Source: Paractinoplanes deccanensis (GTDB taxonomy: Bacteria > Actinomycetota > Actinomycetes > Mycobacteriales > Micromonosporaceae). From it: a stretch of 54,611 nt of DNA. This document shows positions 24,958 to 32,705 of the stretch, one piece after another. The translations under genes and the position numbers were made by a program. Where the stretch lies: positions 1 to 54,611 of the forward strand of contig NZ_BOMI01000132.1 in assembly GCF_016862115.1 (NCBI RefSeq). The letters run 5' to 3'. The notes under the pieces are model-generated. The model was not told the origin of the DNA, did no database searches, and worked only from the letters and a program-made list of their open reading frames with translations. Each line of letters begins with the position of its first letter. Within the stretch, counting starts at the first letter, position 1.

Positions 24958-25373
24958 CGGCGGGTCGTCCGATCGCGCAGGAAGCCCACGGTCTGCGACC
25001 AGGTCTTGGGTGACAGGAGCGAGCCGTCGAGCCGGCCGGGCGCGCCGGCGGGATGCCGTGCCGGCAGCTCCTCGGCGGTCAGGTCGGGCCCGAGCGCGAG
25101 GTGGTCGCGGTGCTCGTGCGGATGCTTCTCGAAGTCCTCGACGTCCGCCTCGCCGAGCAGGCTCACGTTCTGGTCGGTGACGCCGAGGATCATGGCCCGG
25201 TCGGCCACCCGGACCACGGCCACCGCCGCGCCCCGGCTCAGCTGCTGGCGGTTGAGGATCACGAGCGGACCGTGCCCACGACCGAGCGGCCGGCGGATCA
25301 GGCGCGCCAGCAGCCACATCATGCCCAGGATGACGAAGAGCGAGAATCCGATCCGCAGGGCCAGCTCGAACAA
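24954..25373 (-). CDS. fliO: Flagellar biosynthetic protein FliO
   Basis: A 139-residue single-pass membrane protein that helps to assemble the FliP ring. A membrane helix at about 8-25 (RIGFSLFVILGMMWLLARLI) is followed by a basic stretch and a small beta domain (LVILNRQQLSRGAAVAVVRV, then ILGVTDQNVSLL), the FliO pattern. The C-terminal 60 residues are His/Pro-rich and probably disordered. The start is a TTG close behind the fliN stop. It lies between fliN and fliP as expected. Confidence 0.88.
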   Translation of the reverse strand: MFELALRIGFSLFVILGMMWLLARLIRRPLGRGHGPLVILNRQQLSRGAAVAVVRVADRAMILGVTDQNVSLLGEADVEDFEKHPHEHRDHLALGPDLTAEELPARHPAGAPGRLDGSLLSPKTWSQTVGFLRDRTTRR

Positions 25374-25377
25374 GGCC

Positions 25378-26136
25378 TTACCCCTCGGCGCCCGGTGCGA
25401 CGATCTCGGTGATCCGGATGCCGAAGTTCTCGTCCACGACGACCACCTCGCCGCGCGCGATCAGGCGACCGTTGACCAGCAGGTCGGCGGGGCTGCCGGC
25501 GGCCCGGTCGAGCTCGACGATCGCGCCGGGGGTGAGCGAGAGCAGCTCGCGCACGCTCATCCGGGTGCGGCCCAGCTCGGCGGAGACCTCCATCTCCACG
25601 TCGTGGAGCATGTCCAGCCCGCCGCGCATCGGCATCGGCGCCGATTCGGCCCGGCGGGCCACCCCACCGGCCGCGGCGGCGGGATCCTCCACCGGCCAGG
25701 GGCTCAGCGCGAGGGCCAGGACGGCGCGGATCTCCTCGCCCTCGACCAGCGGCACCGCGACCGCGTCGTCCTTGGCAGCGAGCGCACTGAGCGCCACGCC
25801 CGGCTCCATCACCGTGCCGGGGTCGAGGACCACCGGGCCGAAGACGCGGGCCGCGGCCTCGAGCGCCGGGCGCACCGCGGCGGTCAGGTCGAGCTCGCCG
25901 ATCGGGCTCTCCTTGAGCGCGTCCGCCAGGTCCTGCCCGACCACCACGACCACCTCGCCGGTGGCCGCGCCGCTGAACCTCGCGGTCACCGCCTGTCCCT
26001 CGGCCAGGACGTCCGCGGTCGCGGTGATCGGGTCGGCGACGGCCAGCGGGCGGCTGGTGGGCAGGACGGCGAGCGCGGCGTCGGCGGCCGTCCGGGCGAG
26101 CGCCAGCTGCGGCGCGGTGATGGTGGGCGCGGTCAT
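25378..26136 (-). CDS. fliN: Flagellar motor switch protein FliN (FliY-like, long form)
   Basis: Switch-complex protein of 252 residues, much longer than E. coli FliN. The C-terminal 75 residues are the SpoA domain (DVEMEVSAELGRTRMSVREL, LTPGAIVELDRAAGSPADLL, NGRLIARGEVVVVDENFGIR). The N-terminal about 165 residues resemble the CheC/FliY domain (VVVVVGQDLADALKESPIGE, LEAAARVFGPVVL). No clear phosphatase motif pair was seen, and there is no N-terminal CheY-binding peptide. The ATG overlaps the fliM stop (ATGA). Confidence 0.92.
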   Translation of the reverse strand: MTAPTITAPQLALARTAADAALAVLPTSRPLAVADPITATADVLAEGQAVTARFSGAATGEVVVVVGQDLADALKESPIGELDLTAAVRPALEAAARVFGPVVLDPGTVMEPGVALSALAAKDDAVAVPLVEGEEIRAVLALALSPWPVEDPAAAAGGVARRAESAPMPMRGGLDMLHDVEMEVSAELGRTRMSVRELLSLTPGAIVELDRAAGSPADLLVNGRLIARGEVVVVDENFGIRITEIVAPGAEG

Positions 26137-27083
26137 GAGCGGCCAGACTCCTTGGGCGAGGACTCCTTGGGGGACGGCACCACGAGGCATGCGAGCCGGG
26201 CCCCCTGATTACCGGGAACTGCATGGGCGAAAACGGTCTCGTTGACTGTCACCTCGAGCGGCCGGCTGGTCGGGTGGCCCAGCGGTACGACGTCGCCGGG
26301 CCGTAGGTCCACGATGTCATCGGTACGCATGCGAATGGGCTGGAATCGGATCGCAACATCGAGCGGAGCCGCGGAAAGCCCGGCGGTGATGTTGCGCAGC
26401 GCCGTGTCCTTGGTGGCTCGCTCGGCGTCGCTGAGCACGATCGCCTCGGTGCGCGACAGCACCGGAAGGATCGTGTTGAACGGCAGGCAGATGCTGGCCA
26501 GGCACTCCTCGGCACCGATCTTCATGTCGAAGGTGGCGACCACGCAGGCGTCGCCCGGCTGGTGCGCGCGCAGGAACTGCGCGTTGTACTCGATGTCCTT
26601 GAGCTTGGGGTGGATGTCGACCAGGCTCTCGAACCCGTACCGCAGCTCGCCGAGCATCCGCTCCAGCAGGCCGCGCAGCAGCGGCATCTCGACCTCGGTC
26701 AGCGGCCGTTCCGGCTGGGGACCGCCGGGACCGCCGAGCATGTGATCAATCGCGGTCATCGCCGAGCCGGTCGACATCTCCATGAGCACCGAGCCGGGCA
26801 GCGGGTCGAGCACCACCACGGCGATCACCGTGGGGTTGTTCAGGGAGGCGACGTACTCGTCGTAGTTCAGCTGCTCGATCGAGACCAGGCTGACGCTGCT
26901 CACGGCGCGCAGCCGGGTGGTCAGCAGGGTGCCGCAGCTCCGGGCGTACGTCTCGAAGGACATCTGCAGCGTGCGGACGTGCTCACGGGAGAGCTTGATC
27001 GGTTTTCGGAAGTCGTACGGGGCCGGCCCTTGACCCTGCCCACGACGCGACATCCTGCCCGGGGAACGTGCGGCTGTGGTCAC
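26133..27083 (-). CDS. fliM: Flagellar motor switch protein FliM without CheY-binding N-terminus
   Basis: Rotor switch protein of 316 residues. It opens with a basic stretch and goes straight into YDFRKPIKLSREHVRTLQ, the usual segment after the N-terminal peptide. The middle CheC-like domain (about 50-215) with MTAIDHMLGG and the C-terminal SpoA domain (DVAIRFQPIRMRTDDIVDLR) are intact. The LSQxEIDALL peptide that binds CheY-P in most FliM proteins is absent from every possible start. I chose the GTG at 27083 (GGGGA upstream). The promoter lies so close that translation may be leaderless, or may begin at the ATG at 27053. Confidence 0.94.
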   Translation of the reverse strand: MTTAARSPGRMSRRGQGQGPAPYDFRKPIKLSREHVRTLQMSFETYARSCGTLLTTRLRAVSSVSLVSIEQLNYDEYVASLNNPTVIAVVVLDPLPGSVLMEMSTGSAMTAIDHMLGGPGGPQPERPLTEVEMPLLRGLLERMLGELRYGFESLVDIHPKLKDIEYNAQFLRAHQPGDACVVATFDMKIGAEECLASICLPFNTILPVLSRTEAIVLSDAERATKDTALRNITAGLSAAPLDVAIRFQPIRMRTDDIVDLRPGDVVPLGHPTSRPLEVTVNETVFAHAVPGNQGARLACLVVPSPKESSPKESGRS

Positions 27084-27092
27084 GTCGTCCCC

Positions 27093-27118
27093 ATCGGCTC
27101 GTTTCCGGATCGGCTGAG
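27093..27118 (-). promoter_or_regulatory. FliA-type promoter for fliM
   Basis: On the minus strand CTCA-N16-GCCGAT, one base off the shared motif. The -10 ends about 9 bases before the chosen fliM GTG, so the transcript would start at or very near that codon. Confidence 0.65.
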
Positions 27119-27149
27119 CCGGAGCGCCGTTTTCGCCCTGGAAAGGCGA

Positions 27150-27183
27150 TTCGGGCGGGTCCACCGAGGTGAACCCGCCCGAA
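27150..27183 (-). terminator. Hairpin between fliL and fliM, terminator-like
   Basis: Perfect 11-bp stem (27150-27160 with 27173-27183) and a 12-base loop just past the fliL stop. No T run follows on the minus strand. Together with the fliM promoter it marks a transcript boundary. Confidence 0.55.
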
Positions 27184-27194
27184 GGGTGAGTGTC

Positions 27195-27641
27195 TTACTG
27201 GGTCACGAACTGCGTGTAGTAGATGCCCATGACCTCCTGGACACCGTCCTTCGTCGTGTAGGCCTTCTCGATCTTCGCCAGCAGGTCCTCCTTGATGGCG
27301 GTCCGGCCCTTCTCGGTCTCGAGCTCGGCCACCTTGCGGCCGGTGTACTCGTCGATCGCCAGCTCGATCGCCTCGCTGGTGTCGACGGCCTCGGCGGCGT
27401 CGGCGGTCTGCTGGAGCGAGAACGCCAGCTTCAGGTAGTGGCCGTCGGCCAGGTTGATCGTCAGCGCCTCGTCGATCGCGGTCACCACGCCCTTCTCGGG
27501 CTCGGCGGCCTCGGCGCTGTCGCCCTTGAGCATGAAGAACGCTCCGGCGCCACCACCCAGCAGCACGACTGCGGCGATCACGATGATCATCAGCATCTTC
27601 TTGGACTTCTTCGGCGCCTCTGCCTGGGCGTCAGTGCTCAT
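27195..27641 (-). CDS. fliL: Flagellar basal-body associated protein FliL
   Basis: Single-pass inner-membrane protein of 148 residues that surrounds the stator and stabilises its function. A Lys-rich start, a membrane helix at about 16-38 (MLMIIVIAAVVLLGGGAGAF), then the FliL domain with TINLADGHYLKLAFSLQQ and a C-terminal GIYYTQFVTQ, the family end. The ATG is followed closely downstream by a hairpin. It comes after motB with 14 bases between. Confidence 0.95.
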   Translation of the reverse strand: MSTDAQAEAPKKSKKMLMIIVIAAVVLLGGGAGAFFMLKGDSAEAAEPEKGVVTAIDEALTINLADGHYLKLAFSLQQTADAAEAVDTSEAIELAIDEYTGRKVAELETEKGRTAIKEDLLAKIEKAYTTKDGVQEVMGIYYTQFVTQ

Positions 27642-27655
27642 ATCGGTGCTCCCCC

Positions 27656-28690
27656 TCAGTTGTGCGAGCTGGTCGTGGTGGTGGACTCAGTGGTGCTTTC
27701 GGTCGTGCTGGTGGATTGCTGAGCGGCCTTCTCGGCCGCCGCGGCCTGCGCCGAGGTCTGGCCGGTGTGCAGCTTGCTGTCCGAGCCGGCGGCGGCCGGC
27801 AGCAGCGCGGCCTGGTCGGCGGTGAGCGTGGTCAGGACGACGATGTCCACGCGGCGGTTCATGGTGATCGACCGCGGGTCGGACGGGTCGATCAGCGGCT
27901 TGGTGTCGGAGAAGCCGACGGCCGTCATGCGGTTCTTGGCGAGGCCCTTGCCGATCAGGTAGCGCACCGTGGTCGACGCGCGGGCCGCCGAGAGCTCCCA
28001 GCCGCTCGGGTAGTAGGACGTCTGCACCTTGAGCTGGTTGGTGTTGCCGTCGACCTCGATGTTGTTCGGCAGCTTCTTCAGCGTCGGCGCGATCGCGTCG
28101 AGGATCTTGCGGCCGCCCTGCTTGAGCTCCGCCCGGTTGCCGGCGAACACCACGTCGTTGGTGATGACCGTGACCACCAGGCCGCGCTTGTCGATGGTGA
28201 ACTTGACCGAGCCGAGCAGCTTCTGCGCGGCGAGGACGTCGGAGATCTGGTTCTCGATCTTCTTGAGGTTCTCGGCCTCCTTGGTCGCCGCCTGGGCGTC
28301 CTGCGAAGCCGCCTTGCGGTCCTCCGCGGCCATCGCCGCCTTGACCGCCTCCTGCTGCTTGGCAGTCAGGTTGGACGAGCCTTCCTTGCCGTCACCCGGG
28401 TTGGCGCCCGGGTCGATCTGGACGATCTCGGCGCTGTTGCCGGAGCCGTCCAGGGTTGAGGTCTGACCGGAGAACGCGACACTCTGCGCGCCGAAGCCGG
28501 CGGACAGACCCGCCGCCAGCTCGGCGAACTTCTTGCTGTCGACGCTGCTCATCGAGTAGAGCACGACGAACAGAACGAACAGGAGGGTGAGCATGTCGGC
28601 GTACGACACGAGCCAGCGCTCGTGGTTGACGTGCTCCTCGTGCTCCTCGTGCTGCTTCTTGCGCTTGGCGCCCCCGCCGCCTGAGCTCAT
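27656..28690 (-). CDS. motB: Flagellar stator protein MotB
   Basis: Peptidoglycan-anchoring stator subunit of 344 residues. The single membrane helix (WLVSYADMLTLLFVLFVVLY) contains the proton-carrying Asp (D32). A plug/linker follows, then the OmpA-like domain (about 170-285) with SAARASTTVRYLIGKGLAKN and the peptidoglycan-binding MNRRVDIVVLT. The C-terminus is Ser/Thr-rich. The N-terminus is His/Glu-rich (KKQHEEHEEHVNH). Asp plus the overall pattern suggests a proton-driven stator; this is inference. Confidence 0.96.
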   Translation of the reverse strand: MSSGGGGAKRKKQHEEHEEHVNHERWLVSYADMLTLLFVLFVVLYSMSSVDSKKFAELAAGLSAGFGAQSVAFSGQTSTLDGSGNSAEIVQIDPGANPGDGKEGSSNLTAKQQEAVKAAMAAEDRKAASQDAQAATKEAENLKKIENQISDVLAAQKLLGSVKFTIDKRGLVVTVITNDVVFAGNRAELKQGGRKILDAIAPTLKKLPNNIEVDGNTNQLKVQTSYYPSGWELSAARASTTVRYLIGKGLAKNRMTAVGFSDTKPLIDPSDPRSITMNRRVDIVVLTTLTADQAALLPAAAGSDSKLHTGQTSAQAAAAEKAAQQSTSTTESTTESTTTTSSHN

Positions 28691-28693
28691 GTG

Positions 28694-29485
28694 CTACGCC
28701 GCCTTCTTGGTGTTCGCGGCCGCCTCGGCCTTCTTGGCCTCGTCCGGCGGGAGGAGGCTGCGGAGCTTCTGCGCCACGAGGCGCGGGTTGGAGCCGGCCT
28801 GAATGGCCAGGACACCGTCGACGACCAGCTCCATCTCCTCGGCCTCGATGCCGCTGAGGCGGTCGAGACGAGCGGCGAGCGGGAGCCAGATCACGTTGGC
28901 GCTGAGCACACCCCAGAGGGTCGCGACGAACGCGGCGGCGATCGAGTGGCCGAGCGTCTCGGGCTGGTCGAGGTTCTCGAGCACGTGCACGAGGCCCATG
29001 ACCGTACCGATGATGCCGATCGTGGGGGCGTAACCGCCCATGTTCTCGAAGAGCTTCTTGCCGGCCTTGTCGGCCTTCTTCTTGGCCGCGATCTCGGCGT
29101 GCAGGACGTCGTGCAGCTCCTCCGGGTCGGTGCCGTCGATGGCAAGCTGCAGACCGCGCTTGAGGAACGGGTGCTCGACCGTCTTGACCGCGTCCTCGAG
29201 GGCCAGCAGGCCCTCGCGGCGGGCGCGCTCGGCCAGCTTGACGATGTTGTCGACCAGCTGGGTCGGCGGCGTGACCTTGGCGAGGAACGCCTTCTTGAGG
29301 TTCGCGCCGATGCCCGTCGTGTCCTTGAGGACACCGCCGGCCATACCGGCCATGAGCGCTCCACCGAACACCAGGAGCATCGACGGGATCAGGATGATGG
29401 AGGCCGGCGAGCCGCCCTCCAGGATCTGCACCGTGAAAACGATGATGAGTGCAACAACTACACCGACGATCGTTGAGATGTCCAT
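28694..29485 (-). CDS. motA: Flagellar stator protein MotA
   Basis: Stator subunit of 263 residues with four predicted membrane helices. The first is at about 4-24. The cytoplasmic loop carries the charged residues that face FliG. Conserved GYAPTIGIIGTVMGLVHVLE and FVATLWGVLSANVIWLPLAA are the third and fourth helices with the conserved Pro. It is 3 bases from motB and 2 bases after flbD. Confidence 0.96.
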   Translation of the reverse strand: MDISTIVGVVVALIIVFTVQILEGGSPASIILIPSMLLVFGGALMAGMAGGVLKDTTGIGANLKKAFLAKVTPPTQLVDNIVKLAERARREGLLALEDAVKTVEHPFLKRGLQLAIDGTDPEELHDVLHAEIAAKKKADKAGKKLFENMGGYAPTIGIIGTVMGLVHVLENLDQPETLGHSIAAAFVATLWGVLSANVIWLPLAARLDRLSGIEAEEMELVVDGVLAIQAGSNPRLVAQKLRSLLPPDEAKKAEAAANTKKAA

Positions 29486-29487
29486 GT

Positions 29488-29766
29488 TCAGCGGTCCTTC
29501 CGGTGCAGCGTGAGCACCTGGGCGTCGTGGTCGTCGTCAGACGGGATGGCGGCGGCCGCGGGCTGGGCCTCGAGGCGGGAAGCTTGGGAGATCAGCGAGG
29601 CGCGGTAGAGGCGCACTGAATCGATGAACTCGGGCACGGACTCGGCAATGACGTACTTGGTGCCGTCGACCAGCGTGATGACCGTGTCGGGCGTGCACTC
29701 GGCGCGCTCGATCAGGTCGGGGTTCAGGGCGAACACGGCACCGTTGATGCGGGTTACGAGGATCAC
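29488..29766 (-). CDS. flbD: FlbD/SwrD-family flagellar protein
   Basis: A 92-residue cytoplasmic protein starting ILVTRINGAVFALNPDLIER, the FlbD-family signature, with a TPDTVITLVDGTKYVIAES beta segment and an EFIDSVRLYRA helix. In Bacillus the homologue SwrD raises motor torque; the exact biochemical role is not known. The C-terminal 35 residues are variable. It starts at a GTG with AAGGA upstream and is first in the flbD-motA-motB-fliL unit. Confidence 0.93.
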   Translation of the reverse strand: MILVTRINGAVFALNPDLIERAECTPDTVITLVDGTKYVIAESVPEFIDSVRLYRASLISQASRLEAQPAAAAIPSDDDHDAQVLTLHRKDR

Positions 29767-29834
29767 TTACATCCGTCCTTGGGTGGTGGTGTGGTCCTGG
29801 GCTGGTGGGCCGTCCGTGGCCCTTCACCGTGTAG

Positions 29835-29861
29835 TTCGGCGACCTGACGGTTGCTGATGAG
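29835..29861 (-). promoter_or_regulatory. FliA-type promoter for flbD-motA-motB-fliL
   Basis: On the minus strand CTCA-N17-GCCGAA: both boxes are exact, and the spacer is one base longer than in the other copies. The -10 end lies about 69 bases ahead of the flbD GTG. Confidence 0.8.
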
Positions 29862-29907
29862 ATCCGTCCGGTCGCGCTTCGGGTGCAGCCGATCGGCCAA
29901 AAGACAA

Positions 29908-29943
29908 CGGCCGGGACGGGCACGGATGTGCCTGTCCCGGCCG
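29908..29943 (-). terminator. Terminator after flgE
   Basis: 16-bp stem (29908-29923 with 29928-29943, one G-T pair) and a GGAT loop, followed on the minus strand by TTGTCTTTT. It lies immediately past the flgE stop. Confidence 0.85.
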
Positions 29944-29967
29944 CCGGCCGGTCGGAGAGAGCTACTG

Positions 29968-31236
29968 CTAGCGCTTCATGCTGACGAGCTCCTGGAGCAG
30001 CTCGTCGGAGGTGGTGATGACCCGGGAGTTGGCCTGGAAGCCGCGCTGGGCGATGACCAGGTTGGTGAACTCCTGGGCGAGGTCGACGTTCGACATCTCG
30101 ACGGCGCCACTGATCACCTGGCCGAGGCCGGAGCTGGTGGGCGTGCCGACCTGGGCCAGGCCGGAGTTGACCGTCGAGCGGTACATGGAGTCACCGGTCT
30201 TCTCGAGACCGTTCACGTTCTTGAAGGTGGCCAGGGCGACCTGGCCGAGGATCTTCTTCTGGCCGTTGCTGAACGCACCGATGATCTGGCCCGTGTCCGA
30301 CACGGTGTACGACAGCGACGCCAGCGTGCCGGCCGCGTTGCCGTTCGAGTCGGAGACCCGTGCCTCGGTGAGGCCGTGATACATGGTCAGGTCGGCGCCG
30401 TCGATGTCGAGGGTGTCGCTGAGGTTGGCGTCGATTCCCGTGAGGCCCGTGAACGAGAGCTTGGTCGCCGAGGGCTTGCCGTCGACGAAGGTCAGCTCGC
30501 CGGCCGGGTCCGTCATGTCCACGGCGTTGTCGATGTCACCGGACTTGCCCACCTTGACGGTCCAGACCCCCTCGGCGTCGTCCGCCGTCGAGGTGCGCTG
30601 GAAGAACGCCGACAGGCTCACCGGGCTGCCGTACTTGTCGAACGCCTTGAACGGGATCTCGACCGGAGCCAGATCGGCGGGGTCGGTGACGCCCTCGGGG
30701 AAGTCGTTGGTCAGGTTGCCCTTCATCTCGATCGTGCTGGTCGCCACGGGCGGGATGCTCTGGCCGAGCGGCATCTTGATGTCACCCGGCTTGCCGGCCG
30801 TGTTGACCACGCCGTCCTCGGCCGTCCAGCCCTGCACCGGCTCACCGGTCGCGGTGGCGAGCACACCGTTGGCGTCGAAGAAGAACGAGCCGGCCCGGGT
30901 GTAGAGCTCCTCCTGACCGCGGCGGGTGATGAAGAAGCCGTCGCCCTGGATCATCATGTCGCCGGCCTTGCCGGTCGTCTGCGCCGATCCCTGGCTGAAG
31001 TTCGAGCTGATGCCGGCGTTGCGGACGCCGAGGCCGACCTGGGCCGGGTTGGTGCCGGCCATGCCGTCCTGCGGCGATCCGGCCGCGCCCACCATCTGGC
31101 TGAGCGTGTCCTGGAACTGCACGGTGCTGGCCTTGTAGCCGACGGTGTTGACGTTGGCGATGTTGTTACCCGTCACATCCATCATCATTTGATGGGCGTG
31201 CAGGCCACTGATGCCCGAGTAAAGAGAGCGCAGCAT
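29968..31236 (-). CDS. flgE: Flagellar hook protein FlgE
   Basis: Hook subunit of 422 residues. The start LRSLYSGISGLHAHQMMMDV, then GNNIANVNTVGYKAS, and the C-terminus LAQEFTNLVIAQRGFQANSR are the classical hook/rod signatures. A central GTPMYHGLTEARVSDSNG-like domain and the flagellar basal-body FlgE domain are present. The ATG at 31236 has AAGGA 8 bases upstream; the longer frame into flgD is spurious. It is separated from flgD by 28 bases and followed by a strong terminator. It is the only FlgE/F/G-type gene in the window. Confidence 0.95.
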   Translation of the reverse strand: MLRSLYSGISGLHAHQMMMDVTGNNIANVNTVGYKASTVQFQDTLSQMVGAAGSPQDGMAGTNPAQVGLGVRNAGISSNFSQGSAQTTGKAGDMMIQGDGFFITRRGQEELYTRAGSFFFDANGVLATATGEPVQGWTAEDGVVNTAGKPGDIKMPLGQSIPPVATSTIEMKGNLTNDFPEGVTDPADLAPVEIPFKAFDKYGSPVSLSAFFQRTSTADDAEGVWTVKVGKSGDIDNAVDMTDPAGELTFVDGKPSATKLSFTGLTGIDANLSDTLDIDGADLTMYHGLTEARVSDSNGNAAGTLASLSYTVSDTGQIIGAFSNGQKKILGQVALATFKNVNGLEKTGDSMYRSTVNSGLAQVGTPTSSGLGQVISGAVEMSNVDLAQEFTNLVIAQRGFQANSRVITTSDELLQELVSMKR

Positions 31237-31264
31237 GACTGAGGTCCTTCGCGGTTGAGGAGGA

Positions 31265-31726
31265 TTACGGCTTGGGTGTCTCGCCGGTCGCGTCCGTCGT
31301 CGTCTGGACTTCCATGACCTTGGACAGCTGCACATCCGTGTCACCGACCCGCAGGGTCGGTTCGCTGTCGCCGTTGAGCTTCGCCGCCGATATGACTCCC
31401 GTGAGCTTGGCCCCGGAGTCGTCGAGGTAGGTGACCGTCTTGCCGACCAGCGAGCTGGCACCGACCAGCTGCTGGGCCTTGAGCATGTCGGCGACCTCGC
31501 CCAGCTTCTCGACCTGGGTGAACTGCGCCGTCTGTGCCAGGAACTGCGTCGAGTCGGCGGGCTTGCTGGGGTCCTGGTACTTCAGCTGGGCCACCAGCAG
31601 CTTGAGGAACGTGTCCTTGTCGCCGAGCGACTTGGGTTTCTCCGGCGTGCCGGCCTTGGCCGCGGCGGCGGCCCCCGCGGCGAACGTTCCCGAGGGTCCC
31701 GTGGATCCGGAAGTCGGTGAGGTCAT
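31265..31726 (-). CDS. flgD: Hook assembly (cap) protein FlgD
   Basis: Scaffold for hook polymerisation, 153 residues, shorter than the enterobacterial form of about 230. The conserved LGDKDTFLKLLVAQLKYQDP, then SKPADSTQFLAQTAQFTQVEKL, fills residues about 35-80. The C-terminal half is a small beta domain (VGKTVTYLDDSGAKLTGVIS). The N-terminal 30 residues are Gly/Ala/Ser-rich. The ATG at 31726 has AGGAG 6 bases upstream; a GTG three bases earlier is the alternative. Confidence 0.94.
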   Translation of the reverse strand: MTSPTSGSTGPSGTFAAGAAAAAKAGTPEKPKSLGDKDTFLKLLVAQLKYQDPSKPADSTQFLAQTAQFTQVEKLGEVADMLKAQQLVGASSLVGKTVTYLDDSGAKLTGVISAAKLNGDSEPTLRVGDTDVQLSKVMEVQTTTDATGETPKP

Positions 31727-31762
31727 CACGCACTCCTGTCCTTTTGCAAGCTCGAACTAAGC

Positions 31763-31788
31763 TTCGACAGGTCTGCGGATTTGCTTAG
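31763..31788 (-). promoter_or_regulatory. FliA-type promoter for flgD-flgE
   Basis: On the minus strand CTAA-N16-GTCGAA, two bases off CTCA/GCCGAA. The -10 end is about 36 bases ahead of the flgD ATG, directly downstream of the che-operon terminator. Confidence 0.6.
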
Positions 31789-31796
31789 CCACTAAA

Positions 31797-31831
31797 AAAG
31801 CACGGACCCGCAACCAGCGGGTCCGTGCTTT
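31797..31831 (-). terminator. Terminator at the end of the che operon
   Basis: Perfect 15-bp stem (31797-31811 with 31817-31831), AACCA loop, and a run of six T on the minus strand. It is 15 bases past the last che-operon stop. Confidence 0.93.
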
Positions 31832-31846
31832 GCTGCGGCTCGGGCG

Positions 31847-32335
31847 TCAGGGCGCGAGCGAGAGGCTGAACTTGCCCTTGCCGTAGCGGTTGACCTCGAC
31901 CATGAGGTCGACCCGGCGGCCGAGCGCCATGAGGTGCGCCCGGGCGTCCGCCGGCAGCGGATCGCCGGGGTAGACCACCTGGTAGAGCTTGATGTGCGGG
32001 GCGCCCTCCTTGTTGAGGAGGCTGGTCAGCACGTTGCAGAGCTCGCCGACGTTCTCGGCGAGGTTGGGGAACAGCTTCTTCTCGTCGATGCTGTCCTCCG
32101 CGGCGCCCGCCGGCAGCAGGCCGAGGGCGGCGCCGGCGTTCGCCGAGAGAGCGAGATCCATCCCGAGGACGCCGTAGATCTGCTGTGCGTTGTCGGTGAA
32201 GATGGCGATCGTCGAGGTGTTGACCTCGTCCGCCGAGAGCGGGTCGCCGGGGCTGACGGTCACTTCCCGGCCGAGCAGGTCCTCGAAGAGGTTGCGAACG
32301 GCCAGGGTGCCTGGAAGAACCGAGACGTCGGACAT
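31847..32335 (-). CDS. CheX-like protein, second copy (diverged)
   Basis: A 162-residue cytoplasmic protein that follows the second CheY by 7 bases. It has the alternating beta/alpha look of the CheC/CheX/FliY phosphatase fold. A helix NLAENVGELCNVLTSLLN at about 100-117 recalls the ExxN phosphatase motif of the neighbouring CheX, but the second Asn is two residues further on, so activity is uncertain. I start at the ATG at 32335 (MSDVSVLPGTLAVRNLF); the longer frame overlaps cheY. A CheX-like role is inference from fold pattern and position. Confidence 0.72.
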   Translation of the reverse strand: MSDVSVLPGTLAVRNLFEDLLGREVTVSPGDPLSADEVNTSTIAIFTDNAQQIYGVLGMDLALSANAGAALGLLPAGAAEDSIDEKKLFPNLAENVGELCNVLTSLLNKEGAPHIKLYQVVYPGDPLPADARAHLMALGRRVDLMVEVNRYGKGKFSLSLAP

Positions 32336-32342
32336 GTCGTAA

Positions 32343-32705
32343 TCATCCCAAAATAGGAGCGAAGACCTCATCGAATCGCTCAGCCGAGAACGGCTTCACG
32401 ATGAAAAAAAGGGCACCGGCCGCTTCCGCCTGCTCTTTCATCTCAGGCGTGCTCTCCGACGTCACGAATCCGAACTTGACGTCGTTGCCGGCGGCACGGA
32501 GCTGCCGCAGCACCTCGATGCCGGTCATCTCGGGCATGTTCCAGTCCGAGAGAACCAGATCCGGGTTCTCCGACTTGGCCATCTCGAACGCCTGCTTGCC
32601 GTCCGCGGCCTCGATCAGGTCGTGATCACCGAACCCTGCCTGGCGCAGAGTGCGAACCACGATCTGCCGCATCACCCGACTGTCATCGGCGATGAGAATC
32701 TTCAT
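32343..32705 (-). CDS. cheY: Chemotaxis response regulator CheY (second copy)
   Basis: Stand-alone receiver domain of 120 residues. The acidic pair is in ILIADDSRVM, the phospho-acceptor Asp in LVLSDWNMPEMTG, the Thr/Ser switch in GFVTSES, and the Lys in FFIVKPFS. There is no output domain. The ATG overlaps the stop of the upstream cheX (ATGA). The NMPEMTGIEVLRQL stretch is closer to classical CheY than to the other copy. Confidence 0.95.
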   Translation of the reverse strand: MKILIADDSRVMRQIVVRTLRQAGFGDHDLIEAADGKQAFEMAKSENPDLVLSDWNMPEMTGIEVLRQLRAAGNDVKFGFVTSESTPEMKEQAEAAGALFFIVKPFSAERFDEVFAPILG

